Part shown: piece by piece, positions 6,667-13,336 of the stretch
Position numbering within the stretch: the stretch's first letter is position 1
How the letters are laid out: the number at the start of each line of letters is the position of its first letter
Assembly: GCA_910578965.1 (NCBI GenBank)
Contig: CAJTSP010000063.1
Coordinates: 1 to 14,652 of the forward strand
Reading direction: 5' to 3'
Length of the DNA: 14,652 bases
Source of the DNA: an uncultured Oscillospiraceae bacterium
GTDB taxonomy: Bacteria > Bacillota > Clostridia > Oscillospirales > Ruminococcaceae
Made by a program: the position numbers and the translations under genes
Notes under the pieces: generated by a model
The model's database searches: none
What the model saw: only the letters and a program-made list of their open reading frames with translations
Told to the model about the DNA's origin: nothing

Positions 6667-7629
6667 TTATTTCTGGATCAGATGAATTCCAAAGCCCGAA
6701 TAGGCGTTTTTGAGATAGATAAAGTTGGTCTTGCCGTTTTTCTGGGTGCGACTGCTCTCGTCAAACTCAACCCCGCGCATTTTAAGGTGGGCGATGGCCC
6801 GCTCGACGCTGTTGGTGGCAATGGCAATGTGCCCGTGCACCCCTACAGGGCTGTGGCCGTGCATCAGCTCAAAGGCAGGGCTGGCAAAAACGCTCTTGGC
6901 GCGCTCATCCTTGGCAAAGCCGAACATCCGGCCAAACAGGTCGGCCAGGGCCAGGGCGTCGGCCGCGCTGTCGTGGTCGATGCCGATGTGCCGCAGCTCA
7001 AAGCCCAGCATAGCGTTGACCGCCTCGCGGGTGAGCCGCTCGATCTCGGCAAAGTTGCCGGCGTCGATCAGGTCCTTTTTGACCATCCAGGTACCGCCGC
7101 AGGCAACGATCTTGTCGAAACTGAGGTAATCCATCAGGTTCTTGGCGTTCACCCCGCCGGTGGGCATCCAGCGCAGGTTGCGGTAAGGCCCGGCCAGGGC
7201 CTTGAGCTTAGCTACCCCTCCGTTCTGCTCGGCCGGAAAGAATTTGACCACATCCAGCCCCATCGCCATGGCCTGCTCCATCTCGCCGGCGGTAGCGGTG
7301 CCGGGCATCATAACGGCGCCCTTATCCAGCGCATAACGGGTAATCTCGGGGTTGAAACCGGGGCTGACGATGAACTGGCTGCCCGCGTCCAGCGCGCGGT
7401 CTACCTGATCCTTGGTGAGCACGGTGCCGGCGCCCACCAGCATTTCGGGCACCTCTTTGGTGATGCGGCGGATCGCCTCCTCGGCAGCGTCGGTGCGGAA
7501 GGTGACCTCCGCGGCGGGCAGCCCGCCGGCTACCAGGGCCTTGGCGAGCGGTACCGCCTTTTCGACCTCGTCGATGGCAATAACCGGTACAATACCAATC
7601 TCATAAATGCGCTGTACAACAGGGTTCAT
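6667..7629 (-). CDS. KDPG/KHG aldolase with C-terminal VOC (glyoxalase-like) domain
   Basis: A 320-aa fusion. Residues 1-210 are a class I 2-dehydro-3-deoxyphosphogluconate / 4-hydroxy-2-oxoglutarate aldolase, which cleaves KDPG to pyruvate and glyceraldehyde-3-phosphate. Visible motifs are Glu41 in AAEVTFRT, the GAGTVLT segment at 67-73, Schiff-base Lys129 in DVVKFFPAE and MPTGGV at 155-160. Residues about 212-320 form a vicinal-oxygen-chelate domain (FELRHIGID, then GHIAIATNSVERAIAHLKMRGV, then NFIYLKNAYSGFGIHLIQK). Stand-alone Eda proteins are about 205-215 aa, so the extension is real and in frame. Start ATG 7629 follows GGAAGGAG with a rather long spacing of about 13. It is first in an operon with kdgK. 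The role of the VOC domain is unknown; an aldose/ketose acid epimerase or sensor role is only speculation. Confidence 0.93.
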   Translation of the reverse strand: MNPVVQRIYEIGIVPVIAIDEVEKAVPLAKALVAGGLPAAEVTFRTDAAEEAIRRITKEVPEMLVGAGTVLTKDQVDRALDAGSQFIVSPGFNPEITRYALDKGAVMMPGTATAGEMEQAMAMGLDVVKFFPAEQNGGVAKLKALAGPYRNLRWMPTGGVNAKNLMDYLSFDKIVACGGTWMVKKDLIDAGNFAEIERLTREAVNAMLGFELRHIGIDHDSAADALALADLFGRMFGFAKDERAKSVFASPAFELMHGHSPVGVHGHIAIATNSVERAIAHLKMRGVEFDESSRTQKNGKTNFIYLKNAYSGFGIHLIQK

Positions 7630-7664
7630 GTTTGATCGCTTCTCCTTCCAAGCTTTGGGGCCTT

Positions 7665-7687
7665 GCCGGGGCGGCGGCCGCCCCGGC
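7665..7687 (-). other. Very stable GC hairpin in the kdgA leader
   Basis: GCCGGGGCGGC (7665-7675) and GCCGCCCCGGC (7677-7687) are perfectly complementary and nearly touching. The hairpin sits about 20 bp upstream of the aldolase ribosome binding site in a leader of roughly 150 nt. No U-tract follows on the minus strand, so it is not a terminator. It may stabilise the mRNA 5' end or affect translation. A second, weaker stem (GCCGG...CCGGC) lies near 7713-7732. Confidence 0.5.
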
Positions 7688-7748
7688 CTTTTCCGCTCCC
7701 TGCACCGGGCGTGCGCCGGCCTTCCATCCGGCTGCGCCGCAAGGTCCA

Positions 7749-7774
7749 TTCCGCATAGCGGAACGCAGTTCCGC
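7749..7774. promoter_or_regulatory. Operator-like alternating palindromes upstream of kdgA
   Basis: Three half-sites in alternating orientation overlap: TTCCGC-ATA-GCGGAA (7749-7763) and GCGGAAC-GCA-GTTCCGC (7758-7774). They lie just downstream of the -10 box, where a bound repressor would block transcription. The TTCCGC-n3-GCGGAA form resembles operators of IclR-family regulators, the family to which KdgR belongs. The regulator itself is not in the window, so the assignment is inference. The same sequence could also fold as an RNA hairpin. Confidence 0.5.
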
Positions 7775-7789
7775 TATTAACCTGCCTTC

Positions 7790-7817
7790 ATTATACCTTC
7801 ATCCGGCGGTTTGTCAA
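7790..7817 (-). promoter_or_regulatory. Promoter of the kdgA-kdgK operon
   Basis: On the minus strand a perfect TTGACA (7812-7817) and a perfect TATAAT (7790-7795) are separated by 16 bp. It is the best consensus promoter in the window. Transcription should begin near 7783, upstream of the operator-like palindromes. Confidence 0.85.
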
Positions 7818-7878
7818 CGAAGAATTTCGGGGTAAAAGCGCCAATGTTTTATGGTTTTCTTTGTCCAAAACATAAAAT

Positions 7879-7925
7879 GTTCCGCCATGCGGCATATTGC
7901 CGCATGGCGGAACCCTTTTTGTTTT
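7879..7925. terminator. Perfect 16-bp inverted repeat with flanking T tract (terminator and/or operator)
   Basis: Arms 7879-7894 and 7898-7913 are perfectly complementary around a TAT loop, beginning GTTCCGCCATGCGGCA. On the plus strand CCTTTTTGTTTT follows, a classic terminator form, yet no plus-strand gene precedes it. On the minus strand it follows the P-loop gene (stop at 8035), with a weaker T-rich tail (ATTTTATGTTTT). The arms start with the same GTTCCGC word as the operator-like site near kdgA. The rest of 7818-8034 contains only a partial AT-rich inverted repeat (7846-7876, TTTTATG/CATAAAA) and another GCGGAAC at 7931-7937. Confidence 0.6.
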
Positions 7926-8034
7926 ACGATGCGGAACACAAGACCGCACGGCACACCCAAGGCCGGCAGCATATTTAAAGGGATGCCGCTAAAAGCAGAA
8001 CCTGCGGGTGCCGGCAGGGCAAACACCCGTATCG

Positions 8035-8550
8035 CTACAGCCGCACGTCCACCTCGTAGCTTTCATCGATGAGCAGCGGTCGGATGCCGTGCATGCGGCA
8101 GCCAACCAGCACCTCGGCGTTCTCGCGCAGGAGGCTGCTCTGGGTACAGCCGGAATCGTCCAGCCGATGCTCGACGACGTTTGCATGGCGCAGGATGTCG
8201 GCAAAGTGGGTGCGGATATACCGTTCGGACATGGCAAGACAAAAATACCGGACCTGCTCCCGCTCGGCCGGGGTAAAGCCGGCCGCCCAGTCAAACGGGA
8301 TATAGCTGCCCTCCAAAATCAGGCTTTGCCGGTTTTCGAGGGCGGTTTTGATCATCTCCCGCAGGATCGGCCAAAGGTACGCAGTAAGGGCGGCATCGCT
8401 GCTCGTGGGGGTGAGGCGGGTCTGACCGCTGCGGATCAGCCCCATCTTGAGATGGTCGATGGAAAGGCAGGGCATGCGGTATCTCTCCAGCAGCCGCTGG
8501 GCCAGCAGGGTCTTGCCGGTATGGGATGCACCCGCAATCAGTACGATCAT
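8035..8550 (-). CDS. Small P-loop NTPase / kinase-like protein
   Basis: A 171-aa cytoplasmic protein starting MIVLIAGASHTGKT, with a Walker A motif at residues 7-14. The strand LILEGSYIP (about 77-85) matches the position of a Walker B-like strand in small-molecule kinases of the nucleoside monophosphate kinase/zeta-toxin superfamily. Arg/Lys-rich helices follow (SERYIRTHFADILRHAN). The length and layout resemble the 2-phosphoglycerate kinase-like or AAA-like small ATPases annotated in clostridia. No substrate can be assigned. ATG 8550 has a strong AAAGGAGG at a spacing of about 5. It lies 122 bp downstream of the methyltransferase gene on the same strand and may be co-transcribed, although hairpins lie between them. 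Confidence 0.8.
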   Translation of the reverse strand: MIVLIAGASHTGKTLLAQRLLERYRMPCLSIDHLKMGLIRSGQTRLTPTSSDAALTAYLWPILREMIKTALENRQSLILEGSYIPFDWAAGFTPAEREQVRYFCLAMSERYIRTHFADILRHANVVEHRLDDSGCTQSSLLRENAEVLVGCRMHGIRPLLIDESYEVDVRL

Positions 8551-8629
8551 GACGGCCTCCTTTTATAGGTTATAGGGCCGCGCAAAAAAGGGGGCCGGGG
8601 CTTACGCAGCCTGTTTTTTAAGCGTATGG

Positions 8630-8649
8630 GGCATCGGCCGGCCGATGCC
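8630..8649. repeat. 20-bp perfect palindrome between methyltransferase and P-loop genes
   Basis: GGCATCGGCCGGCCGATGCC is self-complementary over its whole length. On the minus strand it lies 23 bp after the methyltransferase stop, where it could form a hairpin, but no U-tract directly follows. It could be a weak terminator, an mRNA-stabilising stem or a protein site. Confidence 0.5.
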
Positions 8650-8672
8650 GCCCAACGGTAGCCTAACCCCTG

Positions 8673-9452
8673 TTACGGGGCGCCGGTACCGCTTGTTTTT
8701 TGTGCAACAAGCAAAAAGCGGTGGGTGGTGCCCTCCACCACCCCGGTTTGTTCGATTTCGCGCTGCATGCCGAGCAGCGCGTCAAAGCAGCGGTCTACCG
8801 AAAAGCCCTCGAATTCCCACTCGATGACCCGTGCAAACCAGACAAACGCCCCTACATCGTAAAAGCGGATGGCGCCGCGGTATTCCTCTGCGCGCAGCAG
8901 GGCAAAGCCCGCCTGCCCAAAGGCCCGGCGCTGCCGGCCAAGGGTTTGGGCCGGGAAGGGCCTTTTTAGCCCCGGCAGCACCCGCTGCACCAGGTCGCGC
9001 TCATTGTCTGCGCCGACCTGCTGGGTAATAAAGACGCCGCCCGGCCTCAGCAGCCGGTACAGCTCCCCCGGCGCATATGCCCCGTGGCGGTTGAGAACGA
9101 GGTCAAAGGCCCCGTCCGGGAAAGGGACGGCGGCGGGGTTGTCGCAAAAGGCAAACCGGATGCCAAGCGGTTCGAGCCGCTTGCGGCAGAGGGCTACATT
9201 GGGCGGCCAGCCCTCGGTAGCGGCAGTGTTGGCATAAGGGTGGCCCAGGCTTAATAAATATTCCCCGCCGCCGGTGTCCTGATCCAGCAGTTGCAGGCCG
9301 CCGGCAAGGTATTGCCGTACCACCGCATCGTAGCTCCAGGGAAGGTCCCGCCCCTCCTCGTACCGGCCGCGGATATGGGAAAAATCCCAGCCGCTCATCC
9401 GGGCGGCATCCTCCTCCTGTTTCCAAGCCTGGTAAAGCGCCTGCGGCTCCAT
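8673..9452 (-). CDS. Class I SAM-dependent methyltransferase
   Basis: A 259-aa predicted methyltransferase. Motif I is LLDQDTGGGEYLLSLG (about 54-69), the acidic-glycine SAM-binding loop. Motif II/III follows in the VPFPDGAFDLVLNRHGAY segment (about 108-125) and ELYRLLRPGGVFITQQVG (about 129-146), the pattern of UbiE/COQ5-like and Methyltransf_11/25 enzymes. The N-terminal 50 residues are helical and the C-terminus is unassigned. Close relatives in clostridia carry only a general methyltransferase name, and the substrate cannot be told. ATG 9452 is preceded by AAAGGAG; the frame extends 44 codons upstream with arginine-rich shadow sequence that was not included. It is transcribed from the divergent region shared with the ankyrin gene. 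Confidence 0.9.
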   Translation of the reverse strand: MEPQALYQAWKQEEDAARMSGWDFSHIRGRYEEGRDLPWSYDAVVRQYLAGGLQLLDQDTGGGEYLLSLGHPYANTAATEGWPPNVALCRKRLEPLGIRFAFCDNPAAVPFPDGAFDLVLNRHGAYAPGELYRLLRPGGVFITQQVGADNERDLVQRVLPGLKRPFPAQTLGRQRRAFGQAGFALLRAEEYRGAIRFYDVGAFVWFARVIEWEFEGFSVDRCFDALLGMQREIEQTGVVEGTTHRFLLVAQKTSGTGAP

Positions 9453-9616
9453 GGCAACTGCTCCTTTCAAGCTTCTCCCCGCGGACCAAATCCGGTACCG
9501 GGAGGGCACACCACCCCGGCCCGCCCGGGCAGCCCCCTGCAGGAGGCCATGCTGCCGGTATGCGCACCGGGCCCTTTTGCCCAAGCAAACACGCTGCCGC
9601 GGCCGGCTGATAGTTT
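9453..9616 (-). other. Long GC-rich leader of the methyltransferase gene
   Basis: If the promoter at 9617-9625 is used, the transcript carries about 155 nt before the start codon. Several stems are possible (for example CCGGTGCGCATACCGG at about 9552-9567, and GGGCGGG/CCCGCCC-type pairings near 9520). I recognise no known riboswitch family and no convincing small ORF. Confidence 0.3.
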
Positions 9617-9625
9617 ATTATAGCA
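9617..9625 (-). promoter_or_regulatory. Extended -10 promoter of the methyltransferase gene
   Basis: On the minus strand the sequence reads TGCTATAAT, an extended -10 with a perfect TATAAT. No good -35 hexamer stands at 16-18 bp; TTGGTA is 19 bp away. It is back to back with the ankyrin promoter about 60 bp away. Confidence 0.6.
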
Positions 9626-9681
9626 CAAACCCCGGCAGTCTACCAAAAAAACATGCAGGCGCGGCCTTTTGGCCGCAACGG

Positions 9682-9711
9682 TTGAACCCGCAGACGGTTT
9701 TATGCTACAAT
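9682..9711 (+). promoter_or_regulatory. Promoter of the ankyrin repeat gene
   Basis: TTGAAC (9682-9687), an 18-bp spacer and TACAAT (9706-9711) preceded by TGC (extended -10) form a good sigma-A-type promoter. A hairpin GCGGCC-TTTT-GGCCGC (9661-9676) stands just upstream. The transcript would have a leader of about 155 nt (9719-9875) with several GC-rich stems (GGCCGGGATACCCGGCC near 9829-9845) but no recognised RNA family. Confidence 0.65.
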
Positions 9712-9875
9712 CCTCTTACCAAGGGCAGGCCGGGGCACGCCGTCTCGGCCAAACAACGGCCTTGCCTGATAGAACGCCGATTCTGGCAGGCCGCCAAAGG
9801 GCCGGGCTGCGGCAGCCCAAGGCCGGCGGCCGGGATACCCGGCCGGCATGGATTGCAGATAGGGGGAATGTATTG

Positions 9876-10844
9876 ATGGACAACAGCCTGATCTTCCTCA
9901 ATGCCTGCAAAAACGGGCAGAAGGGGGTTGTACAGGTCTTTGTCAAAAAGGGCGGGGTCGATTTTAACAAGCGGGATACCTCCGGCAACACCCCCCTCTT
10001 TTACGCCTGCATGAAGGGTGCGCGCGATATCGTAAAGCTGCTGTTGGAGGGCGGGGCCGACCCAGGCCTTGCCAACAACACCGGGCTTACGCCGCTACAC
10101 GCGGTTTCGCAGAGCGGCAACAAGGATATTGCCGCCATGCTGGTGGACGCAGGGGCAGACATCAACGCAACCGACCGGGAGGGCAAGACCCCGCTTATCC
10201 ACACCCTTGCCCAACAGCGTACCGAGGCGGCCAGGTACCTCATTGGCAAGGGGGCCGACGCCTCGATTGCAGACAACAGCGGCCACAGGGCCATCGACTA
10301 TGCAACCGCCTTTGGCCTGCGGGACATCCTGAGCCTTTTGGACAGCGCAGACACGGCGGACGCCTCCGGCAACACCCCGCTGCATCAGGCAGCGTACAAC
10401 GGCCAGGCCGAGGTGGTGCGCGCTTTGGCAAACGGGCAAAACGTAAACGCGGTGAACGACGGCGGCGAAACCCCTCTGCTGATCGCCTGTATGCAGGGCA
10501 ACCTTACCATTGCAGGCCTGCTACTCAAGGCAGGGGCAGACGCAACCCTGCGCCTGCTGGACGGCAGCACTGCCCTGCACTATGCCGCCGCGCAGGGTAA
10601 CCGGTTTATCGGCAAGCTGCTGCTGGACGCCGGGGCCGAGGCCGACGCGCAGAACGGGCAGGGCGAAACGGCTTTGATTTTGGCCGCCATGAAGGGCCAG
10701 AACGACTTTACGGCCATGCTGATTGAAAACGGAGCCAATGTAAACCTGGCGGACCATGCGCAGCGCACGGCGCTCGCGTATGCTTCGGAGCGCGGCTTTA
10801 CCGAGATTGTGGAGCAGCTCCTTATGGCCGGGGCGGAGGGCTAA
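9876..10844 (+). CDS. Ankyrin repeat protein (about ten repeats, no other domain)
   Basis: A 322-aa protein built almost wholly of ankyrin repeats and predicted to act as a protein-interaction scaffold. Repeats begin at about residues 2, 34, 67, 100, 133, 162, 194, 227, 260 and 293. Most are 33 aa with the canonical G-TPLH-A---G---I---LL--GAD-N pattern (for example SGNTPLFYACMKGARDIVKL). Repeat 5 is shortened to 29 aa and degenerate (HRAIDYATAFGLRDILSLL). The first and last repeats look like capping repeats. No signal peptide or transmembrane segment is visible, so it should be cytoplasmic. ATG 9876 has AGGGGG 9 bp upstream, and family sequence begins right there. The gene stands alone with its own promoter. 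The partner and role are unknown. Confidence 0.93.
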   Translation: MDNSLIFLNACKNGQKGVVQVFVKKGGVDFNKRDTSGNTPLFYACMKGARDIVKLLLEGGADPGLANNTGLTPLHAVSQSGNKDIAAMLVDAGADINATDREGKTPLIHTLAQQRTEAARYLIGKGADASIADNSGHRAIDYATAFGLRDILSLLDSADTADASGNTPLHQAAYNGQAEVVRALANGQNVNAVNDGGETPLLIACMQGNLTIAGLLLKAGADATLRLLDGSTALHYAAAQGNRFIGKLLLDAGAEADAQNGQGETALILAAMKGQNDFTAMLIENGANVNLADHAQRTALAYASERGFTEIVEQLLMAGAEG

Positions 10845-11005
10845 GCCGGAAAACGCCCGGGGCCGGGCGCGGCAGGCAGAGCAAGCCGCATGCGAAACGG
10901 CATTTTTGCTTACCCCGGCAAGGCTTTCCCCAGGCCGTGCCCAGCCCCACGCCCGTTTTTGGGAGCCGGCCTGCTCCTTGCTTTTTTGGATGTTTCTCGG
11001 CATAA

Positions 11006-11041
11006 AGCGCCGCGCCGTGCAGGCTGGCACGGCGCGGCGCT
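11006..11041. terminator. Long GC hairpin between convergent ankyrin gene and nagA
   Basis: Arms 11006-11020 and 11027-11041 (AGCGCCGCGCCGTGC and its complement) form a 15-bp stem with a 6-nt loop. It lies between two converging genes. The T tract is weak (CTTGT on plus, TTTATG on minus), so it is a probable rather than classic terminator. A smaller GCCG/CGGC hairpin followed by ATTTTTGCTT at about 10892-10914 could be the primary ankyrin terminator. Confidence 0.55.
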
Positions 11042-11108
11042 CTTGTACTGGCCGGATATGTGGGTTTTGCGCCGGCCGCATCCTGCGGCCGGCAAAAGGG
11101 GCCCGGCC

Positions 11109-12245
11109 TTACTGCTGCACGCCCCCGATAAAGACCTTTTCGGGCATAAGCTCACGGCCGAGCACCAGCAGGTCGGCCCGCTTGCCGGCGGTAACGCTGC
11201 CCAGCTCGTCAAAGAGGCCGGCGGCCTGGGCCGGGTTGATGGTAGCGGCACGCAGGGCGCTCTCGAGCGGCACGCCAAATTTTACCGCGCGGCGGAAGCA
11301 CTCGGCCAGGCAGGTAGCGCTGCCCGCAATGGTTCCGTCCTCCAGGGTGGCGCGGCCGTCGGTCATATAAACGGTCTGACCGCCGAGGGTATACACCCCG
11401 TTGGGCATGCCGCAGGCGCGCATGCTGTCGCTGATCAGGCAGACCCGCTCGGCCCCAAACAGGGCAAACACGGCCCGCACTACCGCAGGATGCAGATGGA
11501 TGCCGTCGCAGATCATCTCTACATGGGCCGCGTCGTCTGCCGCCGCGCCCACCACGCCGGGCGCGCGATGGGTAAAGGCGGGCATCGCGTTGAACAGATG
11601 GGTGGTGTGGCTGGCCCCATGGGCAAAGGCGTCCTTGGCCTGCTCGTAGGTGGCGCTGGTATGCGCGATCGAGACGGTGCAGAGCTTGGCGGCCTTCTGG
11701 ATAAACTCCATCGCGCCGGGCAGCTCGGGGGCCACGTCCAGCAGGCGGATGCTGCCGCCGCTGGCCTCATACAGCCGCCGGAACATTTCCCAATCCGGGT
11801 TGATGATATACTTTTCGGCCTGGGCGCCCTTTTTGCTCTTGTTGAAGAAAGGCCCCTCCATGTTTACCCCGCGCAGCACCGCGCCTTCGCCTTCCGCGCC
11901 CAGCAGCGGCCGGACAGTGGAAAAGATGCCGCCGAGAATCTCCTCGCTGAAAGCCATGGTGGTGCCCAAAAAGCTGGTAACGCCCTGGCTGCCGAGATAT
12001 TTCTGCATCGCCTTTACATGCTTTGGATCCCCGTCGACACTGTCGCAGAAATCCTCCCCCGCCGCGCCGTGAATATGGATGTCCACAAAGCCGGGGGTAA
12101 CGTATTTGCCCGAAACATCTACGGCCTCACCGCCCGAAAGGCTGCCGGCCGGGGCTACCTCGGCAATACGGCCGCCCTCGATGCGTACATCGGCCTGCAT
12201 AAAGCGGCCCAGGGCGGTAAAGATGCTGCCATTTTGTAAGATCAT
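11109..12245 (-). CDS. nagA: N-acetylglucosamine-6-phosphate deacetylase
   Basis: A 378-aa amidohydrolase that converts GlcNAc-6-phosphate to GlcN-6-phosphate plus acetate in amino-sugar catabolism and cell-wall recycling. The family residues are visible: His57 and His59 in PGFVDIHIHGAAGED, Glu130 in GVNMEGPFFN, His195 in SIAHTSATYEQA, His216 in THLFNAM, His250/252 in CDGIHLHP, and the catalytic Asp273 in LISDSM. The C-terminus has the usual ADLLVLG segment. Length is typical (about 380 aa). The start is ATG 12245 with AAAAGGAG at a spacing of about 11; an in-frame GTG at 12257 overlaps the ribosome binding site and was rejected. No nagB or PTS gene is adjacent in this window, and the gene has its own promoter upstream. 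Confidence 0.96.
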   Translation of the reverse strand: MILQNGSIFTALGRFMQADVRIEGGRIAEVAPAGSLSGGEAVDVSGKYVTPGFVDIHIHGAAGEDFCDSVDGDPKHVKAMQKYLGSQGVTSFLGTTMAFSEEILGGIFSTVRPLLGAEGEGAVLRGVNMEGPFFNKSKKGAQAEKYIINPDWEMFRRLYEASGGSIRLLDVAPELPGAMEFIQKAAKLCTVSIAHTSATYEQAKDAFAHGASHTTHLFNAMPAFTHRAPGVVGAAADDAAHVEMICDGIHLHPAVVRAVFALFGAERVCLISDSMRACGMPNGVYTLGGQTVYMTDGRATLEDGTIAGSATCLAECFRRAVKFGVPLESALRAATINPAQAAGLFDELGSVTAGKRADLLVLGRELMPEKVFIGGVQQ

Positions 12246-12353
12246 TGCTGCGCACACTCCTTTTTTCTGGCGGGGAACGGCCGCGCCCGCCGCGAGCCGG
12301 CCCTCCCCCTTTTTTATACCCGGGGCCGCACGGCCCCTTGCCTTCTACTGCGG

Positions 12354-12383
12354 ATTATACCGCCCACGGGCCGGGGCGGGCAA
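12354..12383 (-). promoter_or_regulatory. Promoter of nagA
   Basis: On the minus strand, TTGCCC (12378-12383), an 18-bp spacer and a perfect TATAAT (12354-12359) precede a leader of about 100 nt. The leader contains a GGGGCCG/CGGCCCC hairpin at 12322-12337. Confidence 0.6.
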
Positions 12384-12413
12384 GCGAGCCGGCCGCAAAC
12401 GGACGAATGTGCA

Positions 12414-12446
12414 AACCAAAAGCACGACAGGGCCCGCCCGGCCCTG
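12414..12446 (-). terminator. Terminator of the ArsP_2-type exporter gene
   Basis: CAGGGCC (12428-12434) and GGCCCTG (12440-12446) form a 7-bp stem with a 5-nt loop, six bases after the stop codon on the minus strand. It is followed by GTGCTTTTGGTTTG. The short T tract makes it moderately strong. Confidence 0.6.
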
Positions 12447-12451
12447 CCCTT

Positions 12452-13312
12452 TTACAGCCCCAGAAGCTGCACGGCGGTGCCCGACACCGCGCCGATGGCC
12501 CAGAGCAGCCCAATGATAAAGAGGTTCTGTTTCAGGCTGCGGTTGGCGCGGCAGAGCACCGCCAGCCCCACCCCTGCGCCGCTGCAAAGGCCGGCCACCG
12601 CTGCGCCAAAGCCGATGGACCCCGCCAGGTACAACTGGGTAAGCAGGACGCTGGCGGCGCAGTTGGGCACAAGGCCGATCAGGGCCGCAAAGGCGGGCTG
12701 GAGCGGGCCCATTTTGCCCAAAAAGGCCTCGACCGCCATCGGGCCAACCCATGCAACTGCAAACCCCAGCAACAGGTTAAACAGCAGGATAAAGGCAAAA
12801 ATTTCGGCGGTGTGGCGGGCGGCCGCCCAAAAAATGCTCTGGGCCGGCTCGTGCTCGGCATGGCAGTCCACCTCGGCGGCGCGGCCAGTGTACCCACCGC
12901 GCAAAACCGGCGGCACCAGCCGGCCGCGGCCAAAGTCCAGCACAAAGCCGGCGGCAAGGGCAACCAATATCTTGAAAGCCAGCAGCAGCGCCAGCCGCGA
13001 CCACTGCCCCGGCACGGCCAAAAGCAGGGGCACGGCTTCGTCCGAGGTCGCCAGAAAGACAGCCAGCAGCGCCCCCAGGCTGATGACCCGGCTGGCATAA
13101 AGGTTGGCCGCCATGGCCGAAAAGCCGCACTGGGGCACGCAGCCCAGCAGGGCGGCCGGCACAAAGCCCCAGCGCCCGCCGCCGGCCAGCGCCGCCTCGA
13201 TCCGCTCGCCGTGGCTGCGCTCGATCCACTCGATCAGCAGATAGGCCGCATATAAAAAGGGCAGCATTTTTAAGCTGTCCAGCAAGGCGTCGCTCAATAC
13301 ATCCAAAAACAA
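12452..13312 (-). CDS. ArsP_2 family (DUF2899) heavy-metal / putative manganese transporter
   Basis: A 286-aa polytopic membrane protein with about eight to ten hydrophobic segments in two inverted halves. The first half carries LLIEWIERSHGERIE (about 25-39), ALLGCVPQCGFSAMAANLYA (about 54-73) and AVFLATSDEAVPLLLAVPG (about 83-101). The second half repeats the theme with LIGLVPNCAASVLLTQLYLAGSI. These are hallmarks of PF11449, named putative heavy-metal exporter and annotated variously as an arsenic efflux protein or putative manganese transporter. The His/Glu/Cys-rich loop DCHAEHEPAQ in the middle could touch metal. The start is TTG 13312, with AAAAAGGAG 7 bp upstream. Direct repeats at 13337-13378 lie immediately before it. 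The substrate metal is not determined by the sequence. Confidence 0.88.
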   Translation of the reverse strand: MFLDVLSDALLDSLKMLPFLYAAYLLIEWIERSHGERIEAALAGGGRWGFVPAALLGCVPQCGFSAMAANLYASRVISLGALLAVFLATSDEAVPLLLAVPGQWSRLALLLAFKILVALAAGFVLDFGRGRLVPPVLRGGYTGRAAEVDCHAEHEPAQSIFWAAARHTAEIFAFILLFNLLLGFAVAWVGPMAVEAFLGKMGPLQPAFAALIGLVPNCAASVLLTQLYLAGSIGFGAAVAGLCSGAGVGLAVLCRANRSLKQNLFIIGLLWAIGAVSGTAVQLLGL

Positions 13313-13336
13313 ACCGCTTCTCCTTTTTCGGCCCTA

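Noticed and set aside
7814..8026. Small minus-strand ORF (70 aa) after the P-loop gene
   Set aside because: No ribosome binding site, runs through the 16-bp inverted repeat and across the kdgA -35 box, no similarity recognised.
10890..12239. 449-codon plus-strand open frame opposite nagA
   Set aside because: Antisense shadow; nagA has all catalytic residues and a good start, while this frame has none of these.
12245..13255. Plus-strand open frame opposite the ArsP_2 gene
   Set aside because: Lys/Gln/Pro-rich shadow with no recognisable domain or ribosome binding site.
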